A DNA stretch of 64,000 bases from Streptomyces sp. NRRL F-2664 (GTDB lineage: Bacteria; Actinomycetota; Actinomycetes; Streptomycetales; Streptomycetaceae). Within the stretch, counting starts at the first letter, position 1, and every line of letters begins with the position of its first letter. The notes below the pieces were generated by a model that worked only from the letters and a program-made list of their open reading frames with translations, was not told the DNA's origin and searched no databases. The DNA lies in assembly GCF_000719345.1 (NCBI RefSeq), contig NZ_JOFX01000002.1, positions 1-64,000 on the forward strand, read 5' to 3'. Position numbers and translations under genes: made by a program. Below are positions 10,478 to 18,595 of the stretch, in pieces.

Positions 10478-10642
10478 GGGGTGTTGCGAAAGTCCCGCAC
10501 GGCGCCCACGGCGCCCGGCACGCACTCTCGCCGCACCGGCCGAAGCCCCGAGTACGCCCCGTACGAGGGCCTTCGCCCGGCACGCCGAGAGCACGCACCG
10601 AACACCGCGGGCACCGCACAGGACTTTCGCAACACCCCCTAG
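10474..10642. mobile_element. MITE-like palindromic element with 18-bp perfect terminal repeats
   Basis: GGGGTGTTGCGAAAGTCC at 10478-10495 is found exactly inverted at 10621-10638, flanked on both sides by CTAG (10474-10477 and 10639-10642), which looks like a 4-bp target duplication. The roughly 125-bp interior is itself an imperfect palindrome, so the whole unit could fold into one hairpin, and it has no coding capacity. This is the structure of a non-autonomous insertion-sequence derivative. CTAG/YTAR targets fit IS5-type transposases, though no transposase is in the window. Confidence 0.8.
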
Positions 10643-10741
10643 GGCGCGTCTTTCGGATCATGACGGGCTCGCGGGCGGGTGCGTGCCACGAATGGACGCC
10701 GTCCCGTTGCGGGGGCGGCGGGCCCGGGTTCGACTCGGGCC

Positions 10742-11473
10742 ATGAGTACCGACCAGCCGCCGCCGGGCCAGCCGCCCGAGGAAGACCCGTTCCGCAAGAG
10801 GCCCGGTGAACCGACGCCTCCGTCGGGCGGTTCGCCGTACGGACCGCCGCCCCCCGGGAGCGGCGGTCCGCCGCCCCCGGGCGGTCCTGGCCCCGGCGGC
10901 GGGGGATACCCGCCCCCTCCGCCCCCGTACGGCGGCGGAGGCGACCCGTACGGCGGCGGAGGCGGCTACGGCATGCCCGACCCGCTGGCCGGGATGCCCC
11001 CGCTCGCCGACTTCGGCAAGCGGCTCGCCGCACGCGCCATCGACGTGGTGATCGTCGCCGTCCCGCTGTTCCTCATCCAGCTGGCCTTCGGCACGAACCG
11101 CTACGTGGTCGAGACCGATCGGGGCGAGGACGTCAGCGAGGTCTTCACCAAGTCGTACAGCGGCAGCGGCCTGTGGATGACCCTCATCTCGATCGTCTTC
11201 TACCTCGGCTACGACTGGTTCTTCACCAAGAAGGACGGCCGGACGGTGGGCAAGAAGGCGATGGGCCTGCGCGTCGCCATGCTCAACGACGGCACCGCGC
11301 CCGACTCCGGTGCCTCGCTGACCCGGGCCGCCGTGCTCTGGCTGCCGACGCTGATCTGCTGCTTCTGCCTGTGGCCGATCGCGCTGATCGTCTCGATCCT
11401 GGTCGACAAGCCGTACAAGCAGGGCCTGCACGACAAGGCCGCCAAGACGGTCGTGGTCCGGGCGACGCCCTAG
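10742..11473 (+). CDS. RDD-family membrane protein with Pro/Gly-rich head
   Basis: A 243-residue protein. The first 85 residues are Pro/Gly/Tyr rich and probably disordered. The RDD domain begins near LADFGKRLAARAIDVVIVAV and continues through three hydrophobic segments, with GRTVGKKAMGLRVAM and the terminal KQGLHDKAAKTVVV. It is a paralogue of the preceding RDD gene but lacks the DUF2510 head. Start ATG at 10742. The two genes were probably once closer, as the MITE now lies between them. Confidence 0.85.
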   Translation: MSTDQPPPGQPPEEDPFRKRPGEPTPPSGGSPYGPPPPGSGGPPPPGGPGPGGGGYPPPPPPYGGGGDPYGGGGGYGMPDPLAGMPPLADFGKRLAARAIDVVIVAVPLFLIQLAFGTNRYVVETDRGEDVSEVFTKSYSGSGLWMTLISIVFYLGYDWFFTKKDGRTVGKKAMGLRVAMLNDGTAPDSGASLTRAAVLWLPTLICCFCLWPIALIVSILVDKPYKQGLHDKAAKTVVVRATP

Positions 11474-11492
11474 CCGACGCACCCGCGCACCC

Positions 11493-11533
11493 GCGACGCG
11501 GACGGCCACCCCCGGGGCGGCCGTCCGCGTCGC
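11493..11533. terminator. Bidirectional hairpin terminator
   Basis: A perfect 15-bp stem pairs GCGACGCGGACGGCC (11493-11507) with its complement at 11519-11533. It lies between two convergent genes. Confidence 0.7.
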
Positions 11534-11558
11534 TGCGTGCCCGCACGGCGGGCGGAGC

Positions 11559-11855
11559 TCAGTGGTGGACGGGGTGTTCGGCCGAGGCCGTCCGCGCCCC
11601 TGCCCTCCGGGCACCCGGCGCCGCCTCCGCCTCGGACGCGGTCGGCGCGCCGGCGCCCGTGCGCGCCGCGTGGCGGCCGCGGTGCCGGGGGACGGGCACG
11701 GTGAGGGCGACGAGCAGACCCAGGGCGAGCGCGGCGGCGGAGATGACCGCGACGCCGAGCCCGGTACTCGTCTGCGAGAGCAGCAGCATGGCGATCGTCG
11801 ACACGATGACCGTGGCGGACCCGTACGCGAGCTGTGCGGCAGTCGGACGCGGCAT
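11559..11855 (-). CDS. Small two-helix membrane protein
   Basis: A 98-residue protein with two hydrophobic segments (about residues 10-28 and 32-55) and a cationic, Ala/Arg-rich cytosolic tail ending EHPVHH. Codon use is typical of the region. I do not recognise a family. It is convergent with the RDD gene and shares the terminator hairpin with it. Confidence 0.65.
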   Translation of the reverse strand: MPRPTAAQLAYGSATVIVSTIAMLLLSQTSTGLGVAVISAAALALGLLVALTVPVPRHRGRHAARTGAGAPTASEAEAAPGARRAGARTASAEHPVHH

Positions 11856-12272
11856 GGCGATATCCGTCCTCGGTGAGGGGGAGGGGGAGTCGGCTCAACC
11901 AACGTCGCGCGTCAAGTGACTCACTGACGGGGATGCCCGGGGCGGGCCACCGGTAAGCGTGACCCAACACACGGTGCCGGAGCACAGGGGGCGCACGGGG
12001 TCACTTTCGCGCCCCGACAGGGGGAGAAAGGGGACGGTACGGACGCGTGCGGGGGTCGGGAAGCGCCCTTCGCCCCGTATGGCAGCGGAACGTCCGGATA
12101 GCGGAACTCCCAAACCGCATAGTGCAGTTGTAAGGTTCAAGTCAAGGTCTGTCTTTTCTCGCGTCTCTCCGGTCAAATGTCGTCACTTGAGACGCGCGCC
12201 GCGCGGAACCCCCCGCTCCTATGGAGAAGTTCCGAACTCAGACGTTGCGGCCGCGGGAGGGGAACACATCAA
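11856..12272. other. 417-bp intergenic leader of the M6 protease gene
   Basis: No credible gene. An inverted repeat CGCGTCTC (12160-12167) / GAGACGCG (12189-12196) lies about 80 bases upstream of the protease start and may be an operator or a leader hairpin. The 12130-12180 stretch is unusually AT-rich for this genome and is the likeliest promoter region. Confidence 0.4.
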
Positions 12273-14681
12273 GTGACCAGCAATTCCGCCAGAAGGCGTG
12301 CGATGCGCGCTGCCGCCGTCGCCGTGACCATGGCTGCGTGCGCAACCAGCGCGACCTTCTTCACGGTCACCGCGGCACAGGCCGAGGGCAAGGCCTCGGC
12401 CGCCCCGGTGGCCGACCGGCAGGACCCGACCACTCCGGCCAAGGTCGTCGAGCACGACCTGAAGGGCCCGTTCAGCGAGCAGCAGGCCCAGCAGCGCAAG
12501 GCCGCCCTGGACCAGGTCCTCCAGGGCAAGAAGGACGTCGAGCAGCGCGGCGCCTCCAAGGTCGTCAAGCTGGACGACAAGAAGTACGTCGAGCTCGGCC
12601 GCGAGAAGACCGACAAGATCTTCACGATCCTCGTCGAGTTCGGCGACCAGGTCGACAGCACGACCATGCACGACCCGGACGGCCCCGGCCCCAAGCCGGC
12701 CGTGCCGAAGTACGGCGGCACCCCCGGTCCGCTGCACAACACGATCGCCCAGCCCGACCGTGCCAAGGACAACAGCACGGCCTGGCGCAAGGACTTCAGC
12801 CGTCAGTACTTCCAGGACCTGTACTTCGCCACCGGCGAGGGCAAGCACTCCCTGAAGACGTACTACGAGAAGACCTCCTCGGGCCGCTACTCGGTCGAGG
12901 GCGAGGTCGCCGACTGGGTCAAGGTCCCGTACAACGAGGCCCGTTACGGCTCGAACTACTGCGGCCAGTCCAACTGCTCCAACGTCTGGGACACCGTCAA
13001 GGACGGCGTCACGGCGTGGGTCGAGGCGCAGAAGAAGGCCGGGAAGACCGACGCCGAGATCAAGGCGAAGCTGGCCCAGTACGACGTCTGGGACCGCTAC
13101 GACTTCGACGGCGACGGCAACTTCAACGAGTCCGACGGCTACATCGACCACTTCCAGATCGTCCACGCGGGCGAGGACGAGTCGGCCGGCGGCGGCGTGC
13201 AGGGCCCCGACGCCCTGTGGGCGCACCGCTGGTACGCCTACGGCACCTCGGCGGGCAAGACCGGCCCGGACAACAACAAGGCCGGCGGCACCCAGATCGG
13301 CAACTCCGGCATCTGGGTCGGCGACTACACGATGCAGCCCGAGAACGGCGGCCTCGGCGTCTTCGCCCACGAGTACGGCCACGACCTCGGCCTGCCCGAC
13401 CTCTACGACACCTCCGGTGGCGGCGAGAACGGCGTCGGCTTCTGGTCCCTGATGTCGGCCGGCTCCTGGCTCGGCACCGGCAAGGACTCCATAGGCGACA
13501 TGCCGGGCGACATGACCGCCTGGGACAAGCTCCAGCTGGGCTGGCTGAACTACGACACGGCCAAGGCCGCGACGAAGTCCACCCACAAGCTCGGCGTGTC
13601 GGCGTTCAACACCAAGGACAAGCAGGCCCTGGTCGTCGAGCTGCCGAAGAAGAAGGTGCAGACGGACGTCGTCGCTCCCGCCGAGGGTTCCACCCAGTGG
13701 TGGAGCAACATGGGTGACGACCTCAAGAACACCCTCACCCGCTCCGTCGACCTGACGGGCAAGACCTCCGCCGCCCTGTCCCTCAAGGGCTGGTGGGACA
13801 TCGAGGCCGACTACGACTACCTCTACACCGAGGTGTCCACGGACGGCGGCGCCAACTGGACCGCCCTCGCCGGCACCGCCGACGGCACGGCCATCCCGGT
13901 CGACGCCGCCGGCAGCCCGTCGCTCACCGGTGTCTCGGGTGCCTGGAAGAACCTGAACTTCTCGCTCGACGCCTACGCGGGCAAGAAGGTCGACCTCCGC
14001 TTCCGCTACCAGACGGACGGCGGCGCGGGCGGCAAGGGCTTCACGGCCGACGCCCTCACCATCACCGCGGACGGCTCCGCGCTGTTCACCGACGGCGCCG
14101 AGAACGGCGACAACGGCTGGACCGGCAAGGGCTTCTCCCGGATCGGCGCCAACTTCACCAAGGAGTACGCGCAGTACTACCTGGCCGAGAACCGCCGCTA
14201 CGTGTCGTACGACTCCACCCTCAAGGTGGGCCCGTACAACTTCGGCTTCGGCAACACGCGTCCGGACTGGGTCGAGCACTACCCGTACCAGGACGGTCTG
14301 CTCATCTGGCAGTGGGACACCAGCCAGAAGGACAACAACACCAGCCAGCACCCGGGCCAGGGCCTGATCCTGCCGGTCGACGCCAACGCCAAGCCCATGA
14401 AGTGGGCCGACGGCACCCTGCTGCGGAACAAGATCCAGCCGTACGACGCGACCTTCAGCGCGTACTCCACGGACGCGTTCACGCTGCACAAGAACGGCGA
14501 GGAGCTGTTCCTCAAGCCGAAGCCCGCGAACCTCGTCTTCGACGACCGCAAGGGCAAGTACTACTACGACGAGAACCCGACCGGATCGGTGAAGGTCACT
14601 GACACCAACACCAAGATCAAGATCCTGAAGGAGTCCTACGACGGTGAGGTCATGACCGTCGAGGTCGGCCCCTCGAAGTAG
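12273..14681 (+). CDS. Secreted M6-family metalloprotease (immune inhibitor A-like)
   Basis: An 802-residue exported protein with a Sec signal peptide (RRRAMRAAAVAVTMAACATS, cleavage near TAAQA), a propeptide to about residue 110, and a peptidase M6 catalytic domain with the zinc motif HEYGHDLGLPD (His366, Glu367, His370). A beta-rich C-terminal region follows. The Asp/Asn-rich DFDGDGNFNESDG resembles a calcium-binding loop. Such enzymes degrade extracellular proteins. GTG at 12273 is chosen because GGGAGGGG precedes it and it gives an intact signal peptide. Long upstream leader, hairpin terminator downstream. Confidence 0.92.
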   Translation: MTSNSARRRAMRAAAVAVTMAACATSATFFTVTAAQAEGKASAAPVADRQDPTTPAKVVEHDLKGPFSEQQAQQRKAALDQVLQGKKDVEQRGASKVVKLDDKKYVELGREKTDKIFTILVEFGDQVDSTTMHDPDGPGPKPAVPKYGGTPGPLHNTIAQPDRAKDNSTAWRKDFSRQYFQDLYFATGEGKHSLKTYYEKTSSGRYSVEGEVADWVKVPYNEARYGSNYCGQSNCSNVWDTVKDGVTAWVEAQKKAGKTDAEIKAKLAQYDVWDRYDFDGDGNFNESDGYIDHFQIVHAGEDESAGGGVQGPDALWAHRWYAYGTSAGKTGPDNNKAGGTQIGNSGIWVGDYTMQPENGGLGVFAHEYGHDLGLPDLYDTSGGGENGVGFWSLMSAGSWLGTGKDSIGDMPGDMTAWDKLQLGWLNYDTAKAATKSTHKLGVSAFNTKDKQALVVELPKKKVQTDVVAPAEGSTQWWSNMGDDLKNTLTRSVDLTGKTSAALSLKGWWDIEADYDYLYTEVSTDGGANWTALAGTADGTAIPVDAAGSPSLTGVSGAWKNLNFSLDAYAGKKVDLRFRYQTDGGAGGKGFTADALTITADGSALFTDGAENGDNGWTGKGFSRIGANFTKEYAQYYLAENRRYVSYDSTLKVGPYNFGFGNTRPDWVEHYPYQDGLLIWQWDTSQKDNNTSQHPGQGLILPVDANAKPMKWADGTLLRNKIQPYDATFSAYSTDAFTLHKNGEELFLKPKPANLVFDDRKGKYYYDENPTGSVKVTDTNTKIKILKESYDGEVMTVEVGPSK

Positions 14682-14710
14682 TTTCTCGGTAAAACCGCAG
14701 GTCAAAGCAT

Positions 14711-14746
14711 GATCGGCCGTCGCCCTCTAGCGGGCGGCGGCCGATC
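14711..14746 (+). terminator. Hairpin terminator after M6 protease
   Basis: GATCGGCCGTCGCCC (14711-14725) pairs with GGGCGGCGGCCGATC (14732-14746) with one wobble pair. It starts 30 bases after the stop codon. Confidence 0.7.
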
Positions 14747-14797
14747 GCGTTTAGATGCCCCGGTACGAGGTTCTTATTGACGGGGGAGATGACATTC

Positions 14798-15103
14798 ATG
14801 CCCGGTGGAGGTTTCGTCAGATTGCCAGGCGGCAGCGTGGTCGTCGCGCTCACGCTGCCGAGGCCGTCCGGTGACGGCGGAAACGTCCGGGTGCTGGTGC
14901 ACGCCGCGAACCGGGCCCGCGCCCTGACCAGGCTGCGGAACCTCGGGATGCGGGCCGTGTACCTGCGGGGCAACGCAGAGCCGCCCACGCCCGACGAGGT
15001 GACCGCCGTCCTGCACCACCCGGACGGCCTGCTGTGGCGCGGCGCCCCGGACGCTGCCCAGGAGCTGTGGCACCCCATCCGCGCCCTGCTGGGCACCTCC
15101 TAG
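14798..15103 (+). CDS. Small conserved hypothetical protein
   Basis: A 101-residue, mostly hydrophilic protein with no signal peptide or metal motif. The sequence VLVHAANRARALTRLRNLGMRAVYLRG suggests a compact alpha/beta fold. The ATG at 14798 is preferred because GGGGGAG ends ten bases upstream; an alternative ATG lies at 14789. It is convergent with pncA. Function unknown. Confidence 0.7.
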   Translation: MPGGGFVRLPGGSVVVALTLPRPSGDGGNVRVLVHAANRARALTRLRNLGMRAVYLRGNAEPPTPDEVTAVLHHPDGLLWRGAPDAAQELWHPIRALLGTS

Positions 15104-15146
15104 CCCGCTTCCGGGCCGGGTCCCCGGCCCGCAGCTCCGGCCCGGG

Positions 15147-15746
15147 CTACGGCCGGGGCCGGACCGTGCCCACGAGGGTCACACCGGCCGTGCGGAGCTC
15201 CTCCAGGGCCCGCTCGGTGGTGTGCGGGGCCACCGCCGCCGTCAGGTCCAGCAGGACGCGTGTGGTGAAGCCGGCGCGGGCGGCGTCCAGCGCGGTGGCC
15301 TTCACGCAGTGGTCGGTGGCGATACCGACCACGTCGACCTCGGCCACGTGCCGCTCGCGCAGCCAGGCGGCGAGACCCTCGCCGTTCTCGTCGGCGCCTT
15401 CGAAACCGCTGTACGCGGCCTCGTAGGCGCCCTTGTCGAAGACGGCGGCGACCGAGCCGGAGGCCACGGCGGGCGCGAAGTTCGGGTGGAAGCCGACGCC
15501 CTCGGTGCCGGCCACGCAGTGGACCGGCCAGGAGGTCTCGTAATCCGGCTCGGCCGGCGGGTGCGCGAAGTGCGACCCCGGGTCGACGTGGTGGTCGCGG
15601 GTGGCGACGACGTGCCGGTAGCCGGCGGTGGCCTGGCCGATCAGCTCGGTGATGGCGGCGGCGACGTCGGCCCCGCCGGTGACCGCGAGGCTGCCGCCCT
15701 CGCAGAAGTCGTTCTGTACGTCGACGACGATCAGTGCGCGGTGCAT
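15147..15746 (-). CDS. pncA: Nicotinamidase
   Basis: The 199-residue enzyme hydrolyses nicotinamide to nicotinic acid in NAD salvage. The isochorismatase-fold triad is visible: Asp9 (IVVDVQNDF), Lys105 (FDKGAYE) and Cys147 (TDHCVKATALDA). The metal-binding DHHVDPGSHF is also present. It lies 3' to pncB on the same strand, so the product feeds directly into the next enzyme. A palindromic repeat sits in the roughly 200-bp gap between them, so co-transcription is likely but not certain. Confidence 0.95.
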   Translation of the reverse strand: MHRALIVVDVQNDFCEGGSLAVTGGADVAAAITELIGQATAGYRHVVATRDHHVDPGSHFAHPPAEPDYETSWPVHCVAGTEGVGFHPNFAPAVASGSVAAVFDKGAYEAAYSGFEGADENGEGLAAWLRERHVAEVDVVGIATDHCVKATALDAARAGFTTRVLLDLTAAVAPHTTERALEELRTAGVTLVGTVRPRP

Positions 15747-15846
15747 GTCGCGTGCCCTTCGGCTTGATGGTTGCTGCGGCGGCCCTGTGGTGGGCTCTTC
15801 CCCACCCCGCCCCTTCCCACTGTGGTGCACGGCGGCTGCGCCGCGT

Positions 15847-15889
15847 GGGGGCTCTGCCCCCGGACCCCCGCGCCTCAAACGCCGGCGGG
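15847..15889. repeat. Dispersed GC-rich palindromic repeat, copy between pncA and pncB
   Basis: The unit has two parts: a hairpin GGGGGCTCTGCCCCC and a second palindrome around CGCCTCAAACGCCGGCG. The same unit recurs at about 229-272, 22107-22154, 39223-39267, 39550-39596 (inverted), 57822-57860, 57932-57977, 62991-63041 and 63042-63092. Confidence 0.8.
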
Positions 15890-15942
15890 CCGGGATTGCC
15901 CGACCGCGCCGCACGGGCTCGCTGCCGAGCGTGCCCGCAGGG

Positions 15943-17271
15943 CTATACGTACTCCGTGGGGATCACGGCCTCGCCCCGCGACAGCTGGGTCGCCGACAGC
16001 GGCAGACCCGCGCGCGCCGCGCGATGCCGGTCCCGGGCCGCCTCCAGCGGCTCGCGGGCGACGACCTCGCCCGCCTTGACCAGGGGGGTCAGCAGCTGGT
16101 GGTCGGCCAGGGCCGCGGGAACGGGCCCCACGCCGACGACCTCCGCCTCGGCCACCCCGTCGGCGTCCCGGCGGCGGGCCGCCCACTTGCGGCCGCCGAT
16201 CGAGGTCTTCCCGCCCGAGGACTTCTTCGCGACCGGCGCCAGCGCCGCCTTCGGGTCGGCCGAGGTGGCCCGCGCCACCAGCTTGTAGACCATGGAGCAC
16301 GTCGGGTGCCCGCTGCCCGTCACCAGCTGCGTGCCCACCCCGTACGCGTCCACCGGGGCCGCCGCCAGCGAGGCGATGGCGTACTCGTCCAGGTCCGAGG
16401 TGACCACGATCTTCGTCGAGGTCGCCCCCAGCTCGTCCAGCTGCTGGCGCACCCGGTGCGCCACCAGCAGCAGGTCCCCCGAGTCGATCCGCACCGCGCC
16501 CAGGTCGGTGCCCGCCACCTCCACGGCGGTGCGCACCGCCTCCGCCACGTCGTAGGTGTCCACCAGCAGGGTCGTACCGCGCCCCAGTGAGGAGACCTGC
16601 GCGGTGAAGGCGTCCCGCTCGCTGTCGTGGACCAGGGTGAAGGCGTGGGCGCTCGTGCCGACGGTGGGGATGCCGTAGCGGAAGCCGGCCGCCAGGTCCG
16701 AGGTGGAGGCGAAGCCGCCCACGTACGCGGCCCGCGCCGAGGCGACGGCCGCCAGCTCGTGCGTGCGCCGCGCGCCCATCTCGATCAGCGGGCGGTCACC
16801 GGCCGCCGAGGACATCCGGGAGGCGGCCGCCGCGATCGCCGAGTCGTGGTTGAGGATCGACAGGATCACCGTCTCCAGCAGCACGCACTCGGCGAAGCTG
16901 CCCTCCACCCGCAGGATCGGCGAGCCGGGGAAGTACACCTCGCCCTCCGGGTAGCCCCAGATGTCGCCGGAGAAGCGGTACGAGGCCAGCCGGTCCAGCG
17001 TCCGCATGTCGACGACGGCCCGCTCGCGCAGGAACTCCAGCACCGCGCTGTCGAAGCGGAAGTTCTCCACCGCGTCCAGTACCCGCCCGGTCCCCGCGAC
17101 GACCCCGTAGCGGCGCCCCTCGGGGAGCCGGCGGGTGAACACCTCGAAGACCGAGCGGCGGTCGGCGGTGCCGTTGGCCAGGGCGGCCTGCAACATCGTG
17201 AGCTCGTAATGGTCCGTGAAGAGCGCTGTCGACGGCACGTCCACCGGCAGGCCCAGGTCCGCAGGGTTCAT
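15943..17271 (-). CDS. pncB: Nicotinate phosphoribosyltransferase
   Basis: The 442-residue enzyme makes nicotinate mononucleotide from nicotinate and PRPP (Preiss-Handler salvage), with coupled ATP hydrolysis. Conserved segments include LFTDHYELTMLQAAL at the N-terminus, the catalytic-histidine segment TVGTSAHAFTLVHDSE, RIDSGDLL and VVTSDLDEYAI. The C-terminal GGKTSIGGRKWAARR is typical of actinobacterial members. ATG at 17271. A perfect 12-bp-arm palindrome lies directly upstream at 17288-17314. Upstream of pncA on the same strand. Confidence 0.95.
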   Translation of the reverse strand: MNPADLGLPVDVPSTALFTDHYELTMLQAALANGTADRRSVFEVFTRRLPEGRRYGVVAGTGRVLDAVENFRFDSAVLEFLRERAVVDMRTLDRLASYRFSGDIWGYPEGEVYFPGSPILRVEGSFAECVLLETVILSILNHDSAIAAAASRMSSAAGDRPLIEMGARRTHELAAVASARAAYVGGFASTSDLAAGFRYGIPTVGTSAHAFTLVHDSERDAFTAQVSSLGRGTTLLVDTYDVAEAVRTAVEVAGTDLGAVRIDSGDLLLVAHRVRQQLDELGATSTKIVVTSDLDEYAIASLAAAPVDAYGVGTQLVTGSGHPTCSMVYKLVARATSADPKAALAPVAKKSSGGKTSIGGRKWAARRRDADGVAEAEVVGVGPVPAALADHQLLTPLVKAGEVVAREPLEAARDRHRAARAGLPLSATQLSRGEAVIPTEYV

Positions 17272-17287
17272 GGCGGCGATGCTAGCG

Positions 17288-17314
17288 CACATCTCGTCAA
17301 AGTGACGAGATGTG
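17288..17314. promoter_or_regulatory. Perfect palindromic operator between pncB and clpS
   Basis: CACATCTCGTCA (17288-17299) is exactly inverted as TGACGAGATGTG (17303-17314) across AAG. It lies 16 bases upstream of pncB and 38 upstream of clpS. This is probably the site of a dimeric regulator controlling NAD salvage. The regulator's gene is not in the window. Confidence 0.7.
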
Positions 17315-17351
17315 GGTCCCGTTTGTGCAACGGGCCCGCCGCGGTGGCAGC

Positions 17352-17666
17352 ATGGGACGAGTGAGTGTTGCTCCCCTTGAGATCGAACGCACCGAGTCGG
17401 CCGAAGAGACCTTCGTGGTCCCGGAACCTGACGTCCCCTGGGTGACCCTGGTGCACAACGACCCGGTCAACCTCATGAGCTATGTGGCCTACGTGTTTCA
17501 GGCGTACTTCGGCTACTCGAAGGACGTCGCGCACAAGCTGATGCTCGATGTCCACCACAAGGGGCGGGCGGTCGTCTCGAGCGGCACCCGCGAGGAAATG
17601 GAGCGCGACGTGCAGGCCATGCACGGCTACGGCCTGTGGGCGACCCTCTCCCAGGACCGCACCTGA
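17352..17666 (+). CDS. clpS: ATP-dependent Clp protease adaptor ClpS
   Basis: A 104-residue adaptor that binds the ClpA/ClpC N-domain and delivers N-degron substrates. Family hallmarks are [20 protein letters not shown] (the DP residues contact the N-degron) and [12 protein letters not shown]. The first 25 residues are the usual flexible tail. ATG at 17352; GTG at 17361 is also possible. The stop overlaps the next start by one base. Divergent from pncB. Confidence 0.95.
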   Translation: MGRVSVAPLEIERTESAEETFVVPEPDVPWVTLVHNDPVNLMSYVAYVFQAYFGYSKDVAHKLMLDVHHKGRAVVSSGTREEMERDVQAMHGYGLWATLSQDRT

Positions 17667-18277
17667 TGGGGCGGTCCACCGGGATGTTCGAGTCCCTGAA
17701 GGGCGGCGGCGCCGCCATCGCGCTGGACGAGATCGAGATCTCCATCCTGCGCTCCCTGGCGGTCCAGATGCTGGAGCTGATCGGCCCCGGCGAGCCCGAG
17801 CCCGCCGAGGACGCCGATCCGCTCGCCGCGCTGTTCGCCGAGGGGCCCAGCGAGCCCCCGTCCGACCCCGCACTGGCCCGGCTCTTCCCCGACGCCTACG
17901 GATCTCCTGACGGCACGGGCGACGAGGGCGTGGACCCCGCGGAGCTGCAGGCCCGCTCGGCGGAATTCCGCCGCTACACGGAGAACGACCTGCGCACCCG
18001 CAAGCGCGAGGACGCCCTCGCCGTCGTGCGCAGCCTGGACGCGCTCACTCCGGCCGGCGACGGGGCCGCGGTGCTGGAGCTGACCGGCGAGCTGCCGCTG
18101 CGCTGGCTCGGCGGGCTCAACGACCTGCGCCTGACCCTCGCCGCCCGGCTCGACATCACCGAGGACGACGAGGGCGCGGCGCTCTTCCGGCTGCCGGACG
18201 GCGACCCGCGCAAGCCGATGGTGATGGCGTACCTGTGGCTGGGCGGACTGCAGGAGTCCTTGATCGAAACCCTCTGA
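17666..18277 (+). CDS. DUF2017-domain protein
   Basis: A 203-residue acidic cytosolic protein of the actinobacterial DUF2017 family, regularly found next to clpS. It begins with IALDEIEISILRSLAVQMLEL and ends with KPMVMAYLWLGGLQESLIETL. Its ATG overlaps the clpS stop (TGATG), implying coupled translation and a possible link to ClpS-dependent proteolysis. Biochemical role unknown. Confidence 0.85.
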   Translation: MGRSTGMFESLKGGGAAIALDEIEISILRSLAVQMLELIGPGEPEPAEDADPLAALFAEGPSEPPSDPALARLFPDAYGSPDGTGDEGVDPAELQARSAEFRRYTENDLRTRKREDALAVVRSLDALTPAGDGAAVLELTGELPLRWLGGLNDLRLTLAARLDITEDDEGAALFRLPDGDPRKPMVMAYLWLGGLQESLIETL

Positions 18278-18595
18278 GGAACCTCAAGGACGGGCATCGT
18301 TCGCTCAGCGGACGCTCAAATCCGGATAACGATCAGATCACCGCCATGCGGTGATCTGTCATGATCGCCGCCCTTTGTCCGGAAATTATGATGCCGTGCG
18401 CCACATTTCTCCCCCTCGGGCACCCGTAAGCACGTGATAAATCTTCACGACCGCCGAAGGGACGCCACCCATGTCTCCCGGCCCGCTTGAACCGGCAGAC
18501 CGCCGGGTGCAACTCCATCCGTATCCGGGGGGATCGAGGACCCGATCCGCAGCCAGCCAAGGCGCGGGTCGGCAGTGGAGAAAGGCGCACCAGAC
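18278..18595. promoter_or_regulatory. Intergenic region with 11-bp-arm palindrome upstream of APC permease
   Basis: CAGATCACCGC (18335-18345) is inverted exactly as GCGGTGATCTG (18349-18359) around CAT. It lies 58 bases past the DUF2017 stop and about 240 before the permease. It could be an operator or the terminator of the clpS unit; the short loop and moderate GC favour an operator. No gene in this gap. Confidence 0.45.

Noticed and set aside
12219..14705. Long open frame of about 830 codons antisense to the M6 protease
   Set aside because: It is the mirror of a well-supported secreted protease; long antisense frames are expected in very GC-rich coding DNA and it lacks any recognisable motif or ribosome site.
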